From an uncultured Ruminococcus sp. (lineage in GTDB: Bacteria; Bacillota; Clostridia; Oscillospirales; Ruminococcaceae), in contig CAJTWQ010000001.1 in assembly GCA_910579835.1 (NCBI GenBank), positions 1 to 64,000 on the forward strand: DNA of 64,000 nt, written 5' to 3'. The notes under the pieces are model-generated. The model had not been told where the DNA came from. It was given only the letters and a program-made list of their open reading frames with translations, and ran no database searches. The position numbers and the translations under genes are program-made. This document shows positions 35,950-45,642 of the stretch, piece after piece (position 1 is the stretch's first letter; each line of letters starts with the position of its first letter).

Positions 35950-36450
35950 TTATTTGAATACCGAGGCGGCAATGCGTTCGGCAATTTCAACGGGGCTTGA
36001 ATTTCCGCAGTCGATCTTGACAGTAGAGTGTTTGAGATAAACGCTGCGGCGGCTGTTGAAAAGTTCATGAAGCTCTTCCATGGAAGAACGTGCGGCAATA
36101 GGACGATTTTCATCGCCCCTTATGCGTTCATAGCAGATTTCAAAGGGCACGTCCAGAAAAATTATTGCAGCTCCGGCGTCTCTTGCCGTCTTTGCCGTAT
36201 CGGGATTAAGCATGGCTCCTCCTCCGCAGGCCGCGGCAACAGTCTTGCCGCAGAGCGATTTTATAATTTCCGCTTCGGTTTTGCGGAAGAACGGCTCGCC
36301 TTTCTGTTCAAAAATATCCGGTATGGACATATCGAGAGTACGGATGATAAGATCGTCGGTGTCGCAGAAGCCGCAGCCCATTTTTTTTGCAGCAAGCTTT
36401 CCGGCGGTGGATTTTCCGCAGCCCATAAAGCCGCAAAGAAATACTGTCAT
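35950..36450 (-). CDS. aroK: Shikimate kinase
   Basis: 166 residues. Walker A GFMGCGKSTAGK (near 7-18), DTDDLI for shikimate and Mg, FRKTEAE, and CGGGAML of the shikimate site. It phosphorylates shikimate for aromatic amino acid synthesis. It overlaps the aroE stop by 4 bp. Confidence 0.95.
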   Translation of the reverse strand: MTVFLCGFMGCGKSTAGKLAAKKMGCGFCDTDDLIIRTLDMSIPDIFEQKGEPFFRKTEAEIIKSLCGKTVAAACGGGAMLNPDTAKTARDAGAAIIFLDVPFEICYERIRGDENRPIAARSSMEELHELFNSRRSVYLKHSTVKIDCGNSSPVEIAERIAASVFK

Positions 36451-37301
36451 ATGGTTTTCTCCTTTGTCTTATTCATCGAATCGACTGTATTTTCTACTTC
36501 AAGAATAATTTTTGAAATATCCTCGGCTGAAAACTCGCCGCCGTACCATATCTCGTGCGCCTTCACAGCCTGATATACCAGCATTGAAGCGCCTCCTACC
36601 GCCGTTTTACCCATAGCCCTTGCCTTTTTCATAAGCAGCGTTTCAGTAGGGTTATATATAACGTCAAAAAAACTGAGGCAGTTTTCAATTACATTGTCGC
36701 TTACGGCGCAGGCGTCGGTTTTGGGGTACATTCCCACCGGAGTTGCGTTCACAAGCAGATCAAAATTTCCGTCAAGAGAGGAAATATCAGCGATCTTTAC
36801 TGCGGCGCCGCTGCATTTTTCCATAATTTCCGCCATAAGAAGCTGGGCGTTCTTTACATCCTGCGGAATAACGGCAAGAGTCAGAGCGCCGCCGTGAATA
36901 GCCGTTTCTATTGCAATCATGCGACCTACGCCGCCGCAGCCGAGGATAACGACGTTTCCGCTGATAGGCAGCAGCTCCGCAGAGCGGAGGAAACCGTCAC
37001 AGTCCGTATTATAGCCGATAAGCCTGCCGTTTTCATTCTTAATGCAGTTGACGGAATTATACCGCCGCGCGCTTTCTCCAAGCTCGTCCATAAGCGGAAT
37101 AACCGCCTGCTTATGAGGGATAGTTACATTCATGCCGAGGTGCTCTTCAAAGATAGGACGGCTGGAGGGGATATCCTCCGGAGCAATATCTGTAAGCTGA
37201 TACGGTTCCGCTTCGAAGCCGCTGAGAGCAAAGAGTCTGTCATGAATGAGCGGAGACATAGAGTGTCCCAGCGGATGACCTATAAGAGAGAATTTATTCA
37301 T
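36447..37301 (-). CDS. aroE: Shikimate dehydrogenase (NADP+)
   Basis: 284 residues from the ATG at 37301, behind AAGGAG. Substrate-binding segment SLIGHPLGHSMSP, catalytic Lys in NVTIPHKQA, and an NADP fold with ILGCGGVGRMIA. C-terminal GGASMLVYQA. It sits between fabD and aroK, overlapping both by a few bases. The pairing of aro genes with fabD is operonic rather than functional. Confidence 0.95.
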   Translation of the reverse strand: MNKFSLIGHPLGHSMSPLIHDRLFALSGFEAEPYQLTDIAPEDIPSSRPIFEEHLGMNVTIPHKQAVIPLMDELGESARRYNSVNCIKNENGRLIGYNTDCDGFLRSAELLPISGNVVILGCGGVGRMIAIETAIHGGALTLAVIPQDVKNAQLLMAEIMEKCSGAAVKIADISSLDGNFDLLVNATPVGMYPKTDACAVSDNVIENCLSFFDVIYNPTETLLMKKARAMGKTAVGGASMLVYQAVKAHEIWYGGEFSAEDISKIILEVENTVDSMNKTKEKTI

Positions 37302-38208
37302 AAATATCAGCTCCTTCAAGTGTCTGAAGATTTTCAATATTGAAAGCGGAGACTCCGGAAAGCGTTTTTTTCACAAGACCTGTAAGAGTCTTGCCGGGGC
37401 CGAATTCAGCAAATTTATTTGCGCCGGCTTCCTGCATGGCGTTCAGCTCGGAGGTGAAACGGACGGGAGAAACAATGTGCTTTGCAAGAAGCTCTGCCAT
37501 ATCCGGAAGCTCCGTAAGTTCCCCACCGGTAACGTTGGAGTAGTATTTGACATTCGGTTTGCCGAAGCTTACGGTCTTTGCCGTTTCGTAAAAGGCGGCG
37601 GCTGCGGATTCCATAAGCTTTGAGTGGAACGCTCCTGCAACCTTGAGCGGTACGACTTTTGCTTTAAGCTCTTTGAAAACTTCCGTAACTTCATTGACGC
37701 CTTCCGGTGTTCCGGCAATTACCGTTTGAGCCGGTGAGTTGAAGTTCACGGCGGAAACGTATTCTCTGGCAGAATTACAGATCTCTTCAACCTTTTTCGG
37801 TTCAAGTTTCATAACAGCCGCCATTGTGCCCCTGTGTTCAGCGGCGGCGGATTCCATAGCGGCGGCTCTTGCCTTTATAAGACGGAAAGCGTCTTCAAGT
37901 GAGATAATACCTGCAGCGTACATGGCGGCGTATTCGCCTAAGGAATGACCGGCGACGCCCTCGAATGAAAATCTTTTTGAAAGGGCTGCTTTCAGACATA
38001 CGAGAGAGGTGGTCATAATGGCAGGCTGTGCATTGATTGTCCGAGAAAGCTCATCCGGCGGCGTATCAAAGCACAAAGCTCTGAGATCTGTGTCCAGAAT
38101 TTCTGAACCGGTATCGTAGACCTCTGCAGTGACGGGAAATGCTTCCGCAATGTCTTTTCCCATGCCTTGATACTGGGATCCTTGTCCGGAAAATAGTGAA
38201 ATTGTCAT
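37294..38208 (-). CDS. fabD: Malonyl-CoA:ACP transacylase
   Basis: 304 residues. FSGQGSQYQGMG opens the protein, GHSLGEY carries the nucleophile Ser 89, and FHSKLM supplies the catalytic His. It loads malonate onto ACP for the divergent fab operon. In many clostridia fabD lies inside that operon between fabK and fabG; here it has moved to the opposite strand and leads an aroE-aroK-amidohydrolase run. AAGGAAG precedes the ATG. Confidence 0.97.
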   Translation of the reverse strand: MTISLFSGQGSQYQGMGKDIAEAFPVTAEVYDTGSEILDTDLRALCFDTPPDELSRTINAQPAIMTTSLVCLKAALSKRFSFEGVAGHSLGEYAAMYAAGIISLEDAFRLIKARAAAMESAAAEHRGTMAAVMKLEPKKVEEICNSAREYVSAVNFNSPAQTVIAGTPEGVNEVTEVFKELKAKVVPLKVAGAFHSKLMESAAAAFYETAKTVSFGKPNVKYYSNVTGGELTELPDMAELLAKHIVSPVRFTSELNAMQEAGANKFAEFGPGKTLTGLVKKTLSGVSAFNIENLQTLEGADIYE

Positions 38209-38339
38209 AATGTGAAACTTCCTTTCTGTGTGTTATATACAAATATTTGGCAAAAGTACTGAAATTTTGACTGAGGTTTTGTCTAAAATAACGATATTTT
38301 CATTTGCGTGAAATAAAGTTCAAAAATATCATTGCAAAA

Positions 38340-38438
38340 AAACCGGAAATGATTTACAATATAATGTATGTAGGTTGATTTAATACCGAGATCTGAATAA
38401 AATCCTCTATTAATAATATACCATAAATTTTCCGGTTT
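38340..38438. promoter_or_regulatory. Inverted operator pair between fabD and fabH
   Basis: AAACCGGAAA stands at 38340-38349 on the plus strand and again, inverted, at 38429-38438. Each copy is followed by ATTTA (after TG in the first). The pair flanks the fabH promoter and faces both divergent genes, as expected for sites of a lipid-synthesis repressor. No fapR or fabT gene is in the window. Confidence 0.5.
38375..38403 (+). promoter_or_regulatory. Promoter of the fab-acc operon
   Basis: TTGATT (38375-38380), 17 bp, TAAAAT (38398-38403). The leader of about 70 nt contains the second AAACCGGAAA copy. A TTGACA at 38437 has no -10 at a usable distance. Confidence 0.5.
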
Positions 38439-38482
38439 GACAACCGTATTACAATAATTTTTCATTCAAAGGAGTATTTTTA

Positions 38483-39469
38483 ATGGGAATCAACATTTTA
38501 GGAATGGGCAGTTATGTACCTGAACAGACGCTCTGTAACGATGACTTTAAAAAATTTGTGGATACAAACGACGAGTGGATCCGCACCAGAACAGGCATTG
38601 TTGAGCGCCGTATGGCAGGTTGGGAGCCTGCATGGTACATGGGAAAGACAGCTGCTCTTGCCGCTTTGGAAAAGGCAGGCGTAAAGCCGGAGGAAATAGG
38701 ACTTATTATCTGTACAACTGTTACTCCCGATTTTCTTACTCCCAGTATGGCAAGCATTATTCAGTATGAAATCGGTGCGGAAAATGCCGCCGCCTTTGAT
38801 CTGAATGCGGCATGCAGCGGTTTTGTTTACGGTCTGGATACGGCAAGAAGATTTCTTGCTTCCGATGATTCCCCAAAATACGTTCTTGTGGTTTCCAGCG
38901 AGGCGACTTCTCGTTTCTGTGACTTTAAGGACAGGCAGACATGTATTCTCTTCGGAGACGGAGCCGCCGCCGCTGTCGTTGAAAAGAGCGATAAAATATT
39001 TTCGTCGTTCCTTGGTTCGGACGGAAGCGGAGCAAGGGTGCTTTTTGCAAGAAATCTCAGTCCGGCAAAGGAAATCAGGCTCAAAAGCGAATTTGACGAC
39101 GGATTCCCGGAAAAGGACGTTCATATGCTTTATCAGGACGGAAAGACTGTTTATAAATTTGCGACACAGGCTCTTCCGAAAGCCTTTGAGCTTGCCGCAG
39201 GAAAGATCGGCATGACAAAGGACGATATCGACTGGTTCATTCCGCATCAGGCAAACGTGCGGATCATTGAGACCGCTGCGAAAAAGCTGGGTGCGCATAT
39301 GGATAAGTTTATTATTACTCTTGATCACTTCGGCAATACGTCAAGCGCATCAATTCCCCTTGCGCTTAACGAGGGAATAGAAAAGGGGCTTGTACAGCGA
39401 GGACAGAAGCTTGCACTTATCGGATTTGGCGCAGGTCTGACCTACGGCGGAATCATACTTGAATATTAA
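38483..39469 (+). CDS. fabH: 3-oxoacyl-ACP synthase III
   Basis: 328 residues. It condenses acetyl-CoA with malonyl-ACP to start fatty-acid synthesis. Catalytic triad: Cys 111 in NAACSGFVYGL, His in IPHQANVRI, Asn in FGNTSSASIP. First gene of a ten-gene operon covering almost all of type II synthesis, with spacings of 0-40 bp. AAAGGAG precedes the ATG. Confidence 0.97.
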   Translation: MGINILGMGSYVPEQTLCNDDFKKFVDTNDEWIRTRTGIVERRMAGWEPAWYMGKTAALAALEKAGVKPEEIGLIICTTVTPDFLTPSMASIIQYEIGAENAAAFDLNAACSGFVYGLDTARRFLASDDSPKYVLVVSSEATSRFCDFKDRQTCILFGDGAAAAVVEKSDKIFSSFLGSDGSGARVLFARNLSPAKEIRLKSEFDDGFPEKDVHMLYQDGKTVYKFATQALPKAFELAAGKIGMTKDDIDWFIPHQANVRIIETAAKKLGAHMDKFIITLDHFGNTSSASIPLALNEGIEKGLVQRGQKLALIGFGAGLTYGGIILEY

Positions 39470-39480
39470 GGAGAACAGAT

Positions 39481-40407
39481 ATGAAAACAAGAATTACCGA
39501 ACTTTTGGGATGTGAATATCCTCTTATTCAGGGCGGCATGGCATGGATCGCCGAGCATACTCTGGCGGCGGCTGTCTCCAACGCAGGAGGAATAGGCCTT
39601 ATCGCCGGAGGAAGCGCGCCTATCGACTATCTTAGAAATCAGATACGTCTCTGCAAAGAAAATACAAACAAGCCTTTTGGTGTGAATATCATGCTTATGA
39701 GTCCCAATGCTGACGACCTGGCTCAGCTCTGTATCGACGAGGGAGTAGCTGTCGTTACTACGGGGGCAGGAAATCCCGGAAAATATATTCCGGCGTGGAA
39801 AGAGGCCGGAATTAAAGTAATTCCGGTTATTCCCTCTGTCGCTCTTGCAAGGAGAATGGAAAAGGCAGGCGCTGACGCCGTTGTTGCCGAGGGTACCGAA
39901 TCAGGCGGACATATCGGCGAAAATACCACAATGTGCCTTGTGCCTCAGGTTGTGGATGCTCTGGAAATTCCCGTTATCGCCGCCGGAGGCATCGCCGACG
40001 GCAGAGGCGTGGCTGCGTCCTTTATGCTGGGAGCGGAGGGCGTTCAGATCGGAACAAGGTTTCTGGCATCAGAAGAATGTCAGATCCACCATACCTTTAA
40101 GGAGCTTGTGGTAAAGGCAAAGGACACCGACAGCGTGGTTACCGGAAGATATACGGGTCACCCTTGCCGTAATATAAAAACTAAGTTCTCAAAGATGCTG
40201 GCAAACGGTGAAAAGGACGGCTCTCTTACACCGGAGCAGTTCGAGGAAGTAACTCTCGGTTCGCTGAGAAAGGCGGTTCAGGACGGAAATCTTGAAGAAG
40301 GTTCGTTCCTCTGCGGAGCTATTGCAGGAATGATAAACGATATAAAGCCTTGTGAAACTATTGTCAGGGATATTATGACACAGGCGCAGGAGCTTCTCGG
40401 AAGATAA
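39481..40407 (+). CDS. fabK: Enoyl-ACP reductase II (FMN)
   Basis: 308 residues of the nitronate monooxygenase/FabK fold: PLIQGGMAWIAEHTLAAAVSNAGG, TTGAGNPGKY, EGTESGGHIGE and AAGGIADGRG for FMN binding. It reduces enoyl-ACP with NADH. FabK replaces FabI here, so the cell should be less sensitive to triclosan-type FabI inhibitors. Starts 11 bp after fabH. Confidence 0.96.
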   Translation: MKTRITELLGCEYPLIQGGMAWIAEHTLAAAVSNAGGIGLIAGGSAPIDYLRNQIRLCKENTNKPFGVNIMLMSPNADDLAQLCIDEGVAVVTTGAGNPGKYIPAWKEAGIKVIPVIPSVALARRMEKAGADAVVAEGTESGGHIGENTTMCLVPQVVDALEIPVIAAGGIADGRGVAASFMLGAEGVQIGTRFLASEECQIHHTFKELVVKAKDTDSVVTGRYTGHPCRNIKTKFSKMLANGEKDGSLTPEQFEEVTLGSLRKAVQDGNLEEGSFLCGAIAGMINDIKPCETIVRDIMTQAQELLGR

Positions 40408-40425
40408 TAAACAGGAGGAAAACAA

Positions 40426-41166
40426 ATGGCAGTTGCATTAATTACGGGCGCGTCTCAGGGAATCGGCGCCTGCATAGCTAAAAGACTTGCAAAGGATGGC
40501 TTTAGTATTGCCGTGAACCATTACCCGAGCGAGGGGGACAAGGCAAAGGCAATCGAGGTGGCAAGGGAGTGCGAAGCTTTCGGTGTGAAAGCTGTATGCT
40601 TTTCCGCAGACGTTTCAAAAATGGAGGACTGCGAAACCATGGTCAAGGCAGTCAGAGATGAATTCGGAAGCATTGACGCCCTTGTGAACAACGCCGGAAT
40701 AACTAAGGACAAGCTCCTTGCAAGAATGGGCGAGGATGAATACGACGCTGTTATCGCCGTAAATCAGAAGAGCATTTTCAATATGCTGAAAAACGTCTGT
40801 CCGGTTATGATGCGGCAGAAGCACGGCAGGATCGTCAACGTTTCCTCTGTGGCAGGTCTTTACGGAAACCCCGGACAGATCAATTACTCTGCTTCAAAGG
40901 CAGCTATAATAGGCATGACGAAAACTGTTGCCAAGGAGTACGGCAGAAAGAACATTACCTGCAACGCCGTTGCTCCTGGATTGATAAGAACTCCCATGAC
41001 GGACGTACTCAGTGACGATATAAAGGCAAAAATGCTGGATGCCGTGGCTATGAAGCGGTACGGAGAACCGGAGGAGATAGCCGCCGTGGTGTCTTTTCTC
41101 GTTTCAGAGGATTCATCCTACGTTACAGGGCAGGTTATCGAAATTTCAGGCGGACTTTCAATGTGA
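40426..41166 (+). CDS. fabG: 3-oxoacyl-ACP reductase
   Basis: 246-residue short-chain dehydrogenase: ITGASQGIGACIAK for NADP, NNAGITKD, catalytic Ser-Tyr-Lys in NVSSVAG and YSASKAA. C-terminal GQVIEISGGLSM. AGGAGGAAA precedes the ATG. Confidence 0.97.
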   Translation: MAVALITGASQGIGACIAKRLAKDGFSIAVNHYPSEGDKAKAIEVARECEAFGVKAVCFSADVSKMEDCETMVKAVRDEFGSIDALVNNAGITKDKLLARMGEDEYDAVIAVNQKSIFNMLKNVCPVMMRQKHGRIVNVSSVAGLYGNPGQINYSASKAAIIGMTKTVAKEYGRKNITCNAVAPGLIRTPMTDVLSDDIKAKMLDAVAMKRYGEPEEIAAVVSFLVSEDSSYVTGQVIEISGGLSM

Positions 41167-41198
41167 CCGCAGAAAGATCAGCTAAGAAAGGATAAAAT

Positions 41199-42455
41199 AT
41201 GAGCAGAAGAGTTGTTATTACAGGTCTCGGAGCAGTTACGCCTCTGGGAACAGGTGTTGAAAAATTCTGGGATGGCATTAAGGAAAACAAAATAGGCATC
41301 TCTCGTATAGAGCATTTCGATACAGACCGCACAGGAGTAAGATTGTCAGGGCTTGTAAGAGACTTTGACGAATCGTTATACTATGAAACAAAAGGATGCT
41401 TTGACAAGAAGGAAGCAAAGCGAATGGACACGTTTACCAAGTATGCCGTTGTCGCCGCTCACGAGGCGCTGACCGATGCAGGAACTGATTTTAAGGATAT
41501 TGAGCCCTACAGAGCCGGGGTTCTTGTGGGATGCGGTATCGGCGGTATCGATCTCACTCTTTCAGAATACGGAAAATATCTTGAAAAAGGTCCCGGAAGA
41601 ATTTCGGTTTTCTATATCCCCATGATGATAACAAACATGGCTGCCGGAACTATTGCCATGAAAACAGGCTTCCGGGGAGCAAACTTCTCTATCGCTTCCG
41701 CCTGTTCATCGGGTACTCACGCTTTGGGCGAGGCGTTCCGCAAGATTAAGGACGGATATCTTGACGTATGCATAGCAGGCGGCACAGAAAGCTCCACTAC
41801 GGAGTTTACCTACGGCGGTTTCAATAATATGAAAGCTCTTACAAGATCTGATGATATTATGCGTGCTTCTGTTCCTTTTGACAAGGAGAGAAGCGGTTTT
41901 GTCCTCGGTGAGGGCAGCGGCATGCTGATCCTTGAAGAATACGAACACGCAAAGGCGAGAGGAGCGAAGATATACTGCGAATTTGCAGGCTACGGCGCAA
42001 CTGACGACGGCTATCATATGACTTCTCCGATGCCCTCCGGCGAGGCTGCTGGAATGGGCATGACGCTTGCAATGGAGGAAGCTGGCGTTATTCCTGCCGA
42101 GGTGGATTACATCAATGCTCACGGCACGTCCACAGGTCTTAACGACAAGTACGAAACAGCCGCGATTAAGCTTGCTTTCGGCGATGATGCAAAGAACGTG
42201 AAGATAAATTCCACTAAGTCCATGATAGGTCATCTTCTTGGTGCGGCGGGTGCAGTGGAGGCTGTTGTATGTGCAAAGACCATCGAGGAGGGTCTTATCC
42301 ATAAAACGGTAGGATACAAGATACCCGATGAGGAATGCGATCTTGACTACTGCACAGATGGAAATATATGTCAGGACGTTAATGTCGCGCTGTCAAATTC
42401 ACTGGGTTTTGGCGGACATAACGGCACGCTCTGCTTTAAGAAAATAAAGGACTGA
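41199..42455 (+). CDS. fabF: 3-oxoacyl-ACP synthase II
   Basis: 418 residues. It elongates acyl-ACP. VVITGLGAVTPLG at the start, Cys 169 in SACSSGTHALG, His in NAHGTSTGLNDK and in SMIGHLLGAAG, C-terminal NSLGFGGHNGTLCFKK. AAAGGAT site. Confidence 0.97.
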   Translation: MSRRVVITGLGAVTPLGTGVEKFWDGIKENKIGISRIEHFDTDRTGVRLSGLVRDFDESLYYETKGCFDKKEAKRMDTFTKYAVVAAHEALTDAGTDFKDIEPYRAGVLVGCGIGGIDLTLSEYGKYLEKGPGRISVFYIPMMITNMAAGTIAMKTGFRGANFSIASACSSGTHALGEAFRKIKDGYLDVCIAGGTESSTTEFTYGGFNNMKALTRSDDIMRASVPFDKERSGFVLGEGSGMLILEEYEHAKARGAKIYCEFAGYGATDDGYHMTSPMPSGEAAGMGMTLAMEEAGVIPAEVDYINAHGTSTGLNDKYETAAIKLAFGDDAKNVKINSTKSMIGHLLGAAGAVEAVVCAKTIEEGLIHKTVGYKIPDEECDLDYCTDGNICQDVNVALSNSLGFGGHNGTLCFKKIKD

Positions 42456-42468
42456 GGAGGAGCTATAA

Positions 42469-42945
42469 ATGGAAAAAATTTACGGTCAGTTTGACCTTGA
42501 AACTATAGAAAAGCTTGCGAAGATAGTTGCAGACAACGATCTGGGGGAGATAACTATTACCAGTGATGGAAATAAGAAGATCACTGTTAAAGGAAAGAAA
42601 ACTGTGCTTTCTCCTACAATGCCTGCCGCCATTGCTCCGGCTGTTCCGCAGACTCTTGCGGTTACTCCCGGAATTGCTGAAAAATCGGCTTCGGCTGTTG
42701 AGACGGTTTCAGGAAACATGGTGAGATCTCCCATTGTGGGAACATTCTACGCCGCTCCCTCTCCGGACAAGCCGCCTTTTGTAAAACTTGGAGACAAGGT
42801 GAAAAAGGGCGATGTTATCATGATTATTGAATCCATGAAGCTTATGAATGAGATCAAGTCAGAGTTTGACGGTTATGTAAAGGAGATTCTTGTTTCCGAC
42901 GGACAGGCTGTTGAATTTGACCAGCCTATCATGATAATCGAATAA
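42469..42945 (+). CDS. accB: Biotin carboxyl carrier protein of acetyl-CoA carboxylase
   Basis: 158 residues: an N-terminal domain, an Ala/Pro-rich linker (about 48-80, PTMPAAIAPAVPQ), and the biotinyl domain with Lys 124 in IIESMKLMNEI. Between fabF and fabZ, GAGGAG site. Confidence 0.97.
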   Translation: MEKIYGQFDLETIEKLAKIVADNDLGEITITSDGNKKITVKGKKTVLSPTMPAAIAPAVPQTLAVTPGIAEKSASAVETVSGNMVRSPIVGTFYAAPSPDKPPFVKLGDKVKKGDVIMIIESMKLMNEIKSEFDGYVKEILVSDGQAVEFDQPIMIIE

Positions 42946-42966
42946 GATAAAAAGGAGGCAGATAAA

Positions 42967-43419
42967 ATGTCAGATATTTTAATGAGCAGGGAACAGATAA
43001 TGGAGATCATTCCCCACCGCGATCCGTTTCTTCTTATAGACGAGGTTATTGAAATGGAAGTGGGCGTAAGGATAAAAGCGAGAAAATATATAAAGGAAGA
43101 GGATTTCTGGTTTAAGGGACACTTCCCCGGCTATCCTGTGACTCCGGGCGTGCTCATGATAGAAATGCTGGCGCAGGCCGGAGCGGTATGTATGCTGTCC
43201 AAACCGGAGTTTAAGGGAAAAATCGGTCTTTTCGGCGGCATAGACAAGGCTAAGTTTCGCCGGCAGGTGGTTCCGGGCGACGTGCTTGATCTTGAAGTTG
43301 AAATGATACGTCAGAGAGGTCCTGTGGGAACGGGCAAGGCTCTTGCCTCCGTGAGCGGAGAGAGAGCTGTTTCCTGCGAGATCACATTTGTGGTGGCAGA
43401 CGGAAGCAAATCGGAGTGA
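42967..43419 (+). CDS. fabZ: 3-hydroxyacyl-ACP dehydratase
   Basis: 150-residue hot-dog fold: IIPHRDPFLLIDEV, the catalytic His in GHFPGYPVTPGVLMIE with its Glu partner, and a basic/acidic C-terminal strand. AAGGAGG site 22 bp after accB. Confidence 0.97.
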   Translation: MSDILMSREQIMEIIPHRDPFLLIDEVIEMEVGVRIKARKYIKEEDFWFKGHFPGYPVTPGVLMIEMLAQAGAVCMLSKPEFKGKIGLFGGIDKAKFRRQVVPGDVLDLEVEMIRQRGPVGTGKALASVSGERAVSCEITFVVADGSKSE

Positions 43420-43426
43420 TAGACAG

Positions 43427-44785
43427 ATGTTTAAAAAAGTATTGATTGCCAACAGGGGCGAAATTGCCGTTCGTATCATAAGAGCCTGCCGTGAACTGGG
43501 CATCCGCTGCGTTGCGGTTTATTCCACCGCCGATGTTCGTTCGCTTCATGCTCAGATTGCCGACGAAGCCGTATGCATCGGACCTCCGGCGACGAAAGAC
43601 AGCTATCTTAATATGAATGCCGTTATTCAGGCGGCGCTTAATACCGGCGCAGACGCCATACATCCCGGATTCGGCTTTCTTTCGGAAAATGCTGAATTCG
43701 CACGTCTTTGTGCAGAGTATGGCATAGAATTTATAGGCCCGTCTGCCGAGTCGATCGAGATGCTCGGAAACAAGGCGGCGGCGAAAGAGACCATGAAAGC
43801 CGCAGGAGTGCCCGTTATACCCGGTTCCGAGGGGGCGGTTTCGTCATTTGAGGAAGCGGCTGCCGTTGCGGAAAAGGCGGGATACCCCGTGCTGGTAAAG
43901 GCCTCGGCAGGCGGCGGCGGACGAGGCATACGCCGTGTGGATTCCCCCGAACAGCTTGAAGAACAGATGACGGCGGCAATGCAGGAGGCTAAGAATTTCT
44001 TTGGCGACGACGCTGTTTATATAGAAAAATTTCTTGTGAATCCTCATCATGTTGAGATTCAGATTATGGCGGACAAGCTGGGAAACTATATATATCTCGG
44101 TGAACGCGACTGCTCTATGCAGCGGCGCAATCAGAAAGTTCTGGAGGAATGTCCCAGCCCTATTGTAAACGAAGAACTTCGCAAAAAAATGGGGGAGGCG
44201 GCAGTTACCGCCGCAAAGCAGTGCGGATATTACAACGCCGGAACGATCGAGTTTCTGGTGGACGAGAACCGTGATTTCTACTTTATGGAAATGAATACCC
44301 GAATTCAGGTGGAACATCCAATTACAGAGGAGGTTACCGGCTACGATTTGGTAAAGGCACAGATAGAAGCGGCGGCAGGGCTTCCCCTCAGCGTTAAGCA
44401 GGAAAATATCAATCTGAGGGGACACGCCATAGAGTGCCGTATAAACGCTGAAAATCCTGATCTGGATTTCCGGCCGTCACCGGGAACTATTACAGCTCTT
44501 TACATGCCGGGCGGTCCCGGTATAAGGATAGACGGCGCCGTTTATCAAGGCTGCACCATTACGCCTTTTTACGATTCAATGGTCAGCAAGCTTATCGCTC
44601 ACGGTTCCGACCGCAGCGACGCTATAAATAAAATGAAATGGGCTTTGTCAGAATTTATCGTTGAAGGTGTCGATACAAATATCGATTTCCAGCTTGAGCT
44701 TATACGTCATCCGGATTTCAGGAACGGAAATTACGATATAGGTTTTCTGGGGAGATATATGGATGAAAAGAAAAAGCGAGGTTGA
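43427..44785 (+). CDS. accC: Biotin carboxylase of acetyl-CoA carboxylase
   Basis: 452 residues. KVLIANRGEIAVRIIRACRE opens the ATP-grasp enzyme. KASAGGGGRGIR binds ATP, HHVEIQIMADK and MEMNTRIQVEHPITEEVTG hold catalytic residues. The ATG at 43427 sits 7 bp after fabZ with CGGAG upstream; an earlier frame start overlaps fabZ and adds non-family sequence. Confidence 0.97.
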   Translation: MFKKVLIANRGEIAVRIIRACRELGIRCVAVYSTADVRSLHAQIADEAVCIGPPATKDSYLNMNAVIQAALNTGADAIHPGFGFLSENAEFARLCAEYGIEFIGPSAESIEMLGNKAAAKETMKAAGVPVIPGSEGAVSSFEEAAAVAEKAGYPVLVKASAGGGGRGIRRVDSPEQLEEQMTAAMQEAKNFFGDDAVYIEKFLVNPHHVEIQIMADKLGNYIYLGERDCSMQRRNQKVLEECPSPIVNEELRKKMGEAAVTAAKQCGYYNAGTIEFLVDENRDFYFMEMNTRIQVEHPITEEVTGYDLVKAQIEAAAGLPLSVKQENINLRGHAIECRINAENPDLDFRPSPGTITALYMPGGPGIRIDGAVYQGCTITPFYDSMVSKLIAHGSDRSDAINKMKWALSEFIVEGVDTNIDFQLELIRHPDFRNGNYDIGFLGRYMDEKKKRG

Positions 44786-44793
44786 GAATATAG

Positions 44794-45639
44794 GTGTTTG
44801 AAGATATTTTTAAAGTAGTAAAAAAGCGGTTTAACGACGGCAGCGACGATTACAAGCCGCCTATGTTCAAATGTCCGAGATGTCAGAATCTGTCGCCGCT
44901 GTCGCGGTATGAGGAGCTTCACAGAGTATGTCCCGTCTGCAATTATCATGGACGCCTGTCGGCGCAGGAGCGTATCTCGATCACTGTTGACAAGGGCAGC
45001 TTCAAAGAGCTTGACGGAGAAATGAAAAGCGGAAACCCCATTGATTTCCCCGGTTATGAGGATAAGTTAGATGATGTTCGGGAGAAAACCGGTCTGAACG
45101 ACGCTGTGATAACCGGAACAGCATCAATAAAAGGCTCACCCTGTGTCATGGGCGTCATGGATTCGCGTTATATTATGGGCAGCATGGGCGGTGTTGCAGG
45201 GGAAAAAATTGCCCGCGCCTTTGAATATGCCGCGGAAAACGATCTTCCGGTGATTATGTTTACGGCTTCCGGCGGAGCGCGAATGCAGGAGGGAATAGTT
45301 TCTCTTATGCAGATGGCAAAGACGTCCGGCGCCGTTAAGCTTCACAGCGACAAGGGCGGACTCTATATTACCGTGCTTACCGATCCCACTACCGGCGGAG
45401 TCATGGCAAGCTTTGCATCTCTGGGAGATATTATCATTGCCGAGCCAAAAGTGCTTATAGGATTTGCCGGCAGACGCGTTATTGAGAGCACTATCCGGCA
45501 GCGGCTTCCTGAGGATTTTCAGCTTGCGGAATTTATGTATGAAAAGGGTTTTGTGGATATGATAACTGAGCGCAGAAAAATGAGAAGCGTTCTGTCGCAT
45601 CTGCTGAAGCTTCACGGATACGATAAAAAGGAGGTCTGA
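44794..45639 (+). CDS. accD: Acetyl-CoA carboxylase carboxyltransferase beta subunit
   Basis: 281 residues with the N-terminal zinc ribbon CPRC...CPVC (about residues 27-49) and the crotonase-like core (YIMGSMGGVAGEKIARAFEYA, TASGGARMQEG). The start codon is GTG (44794), since no ATG is in reach. Partner of AccA directly downstream. Confidence 0.96.
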   Translation: MFEDIFKVVKKRFNDGSDDYKPPMFKCPRCQNLSPLSRYEELHRVCPVCNYHGRLSAQERISITVDKGSFKELDGEMKSGNPIDFPGYEDKLDDVREKTGLNDAVITGTASIKGSPCVMGVMDSRYIMGSMGGVAGEKIARAFEYAAENDLPVIMFTASGGARMQEGIVSLMQMAKTSGAVKLHSDKGGLYITVLTDPTTGGVMASFASLGDIIIAEPKVLIGFAGRRVIESTIRQRLPEDFQLAEFMYEKGFVDMITERRKMRSVLSHLLKLHGYDKKEV

Positions 45640-45642
45640 GCA

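Noticed and set aside
38437..38459. TTGACA as the -35 of the fabH promoter
   Set aside because: No -10-like hexamer occurs 16-18 bp downstream; the pair at 38375-38403 fits better.
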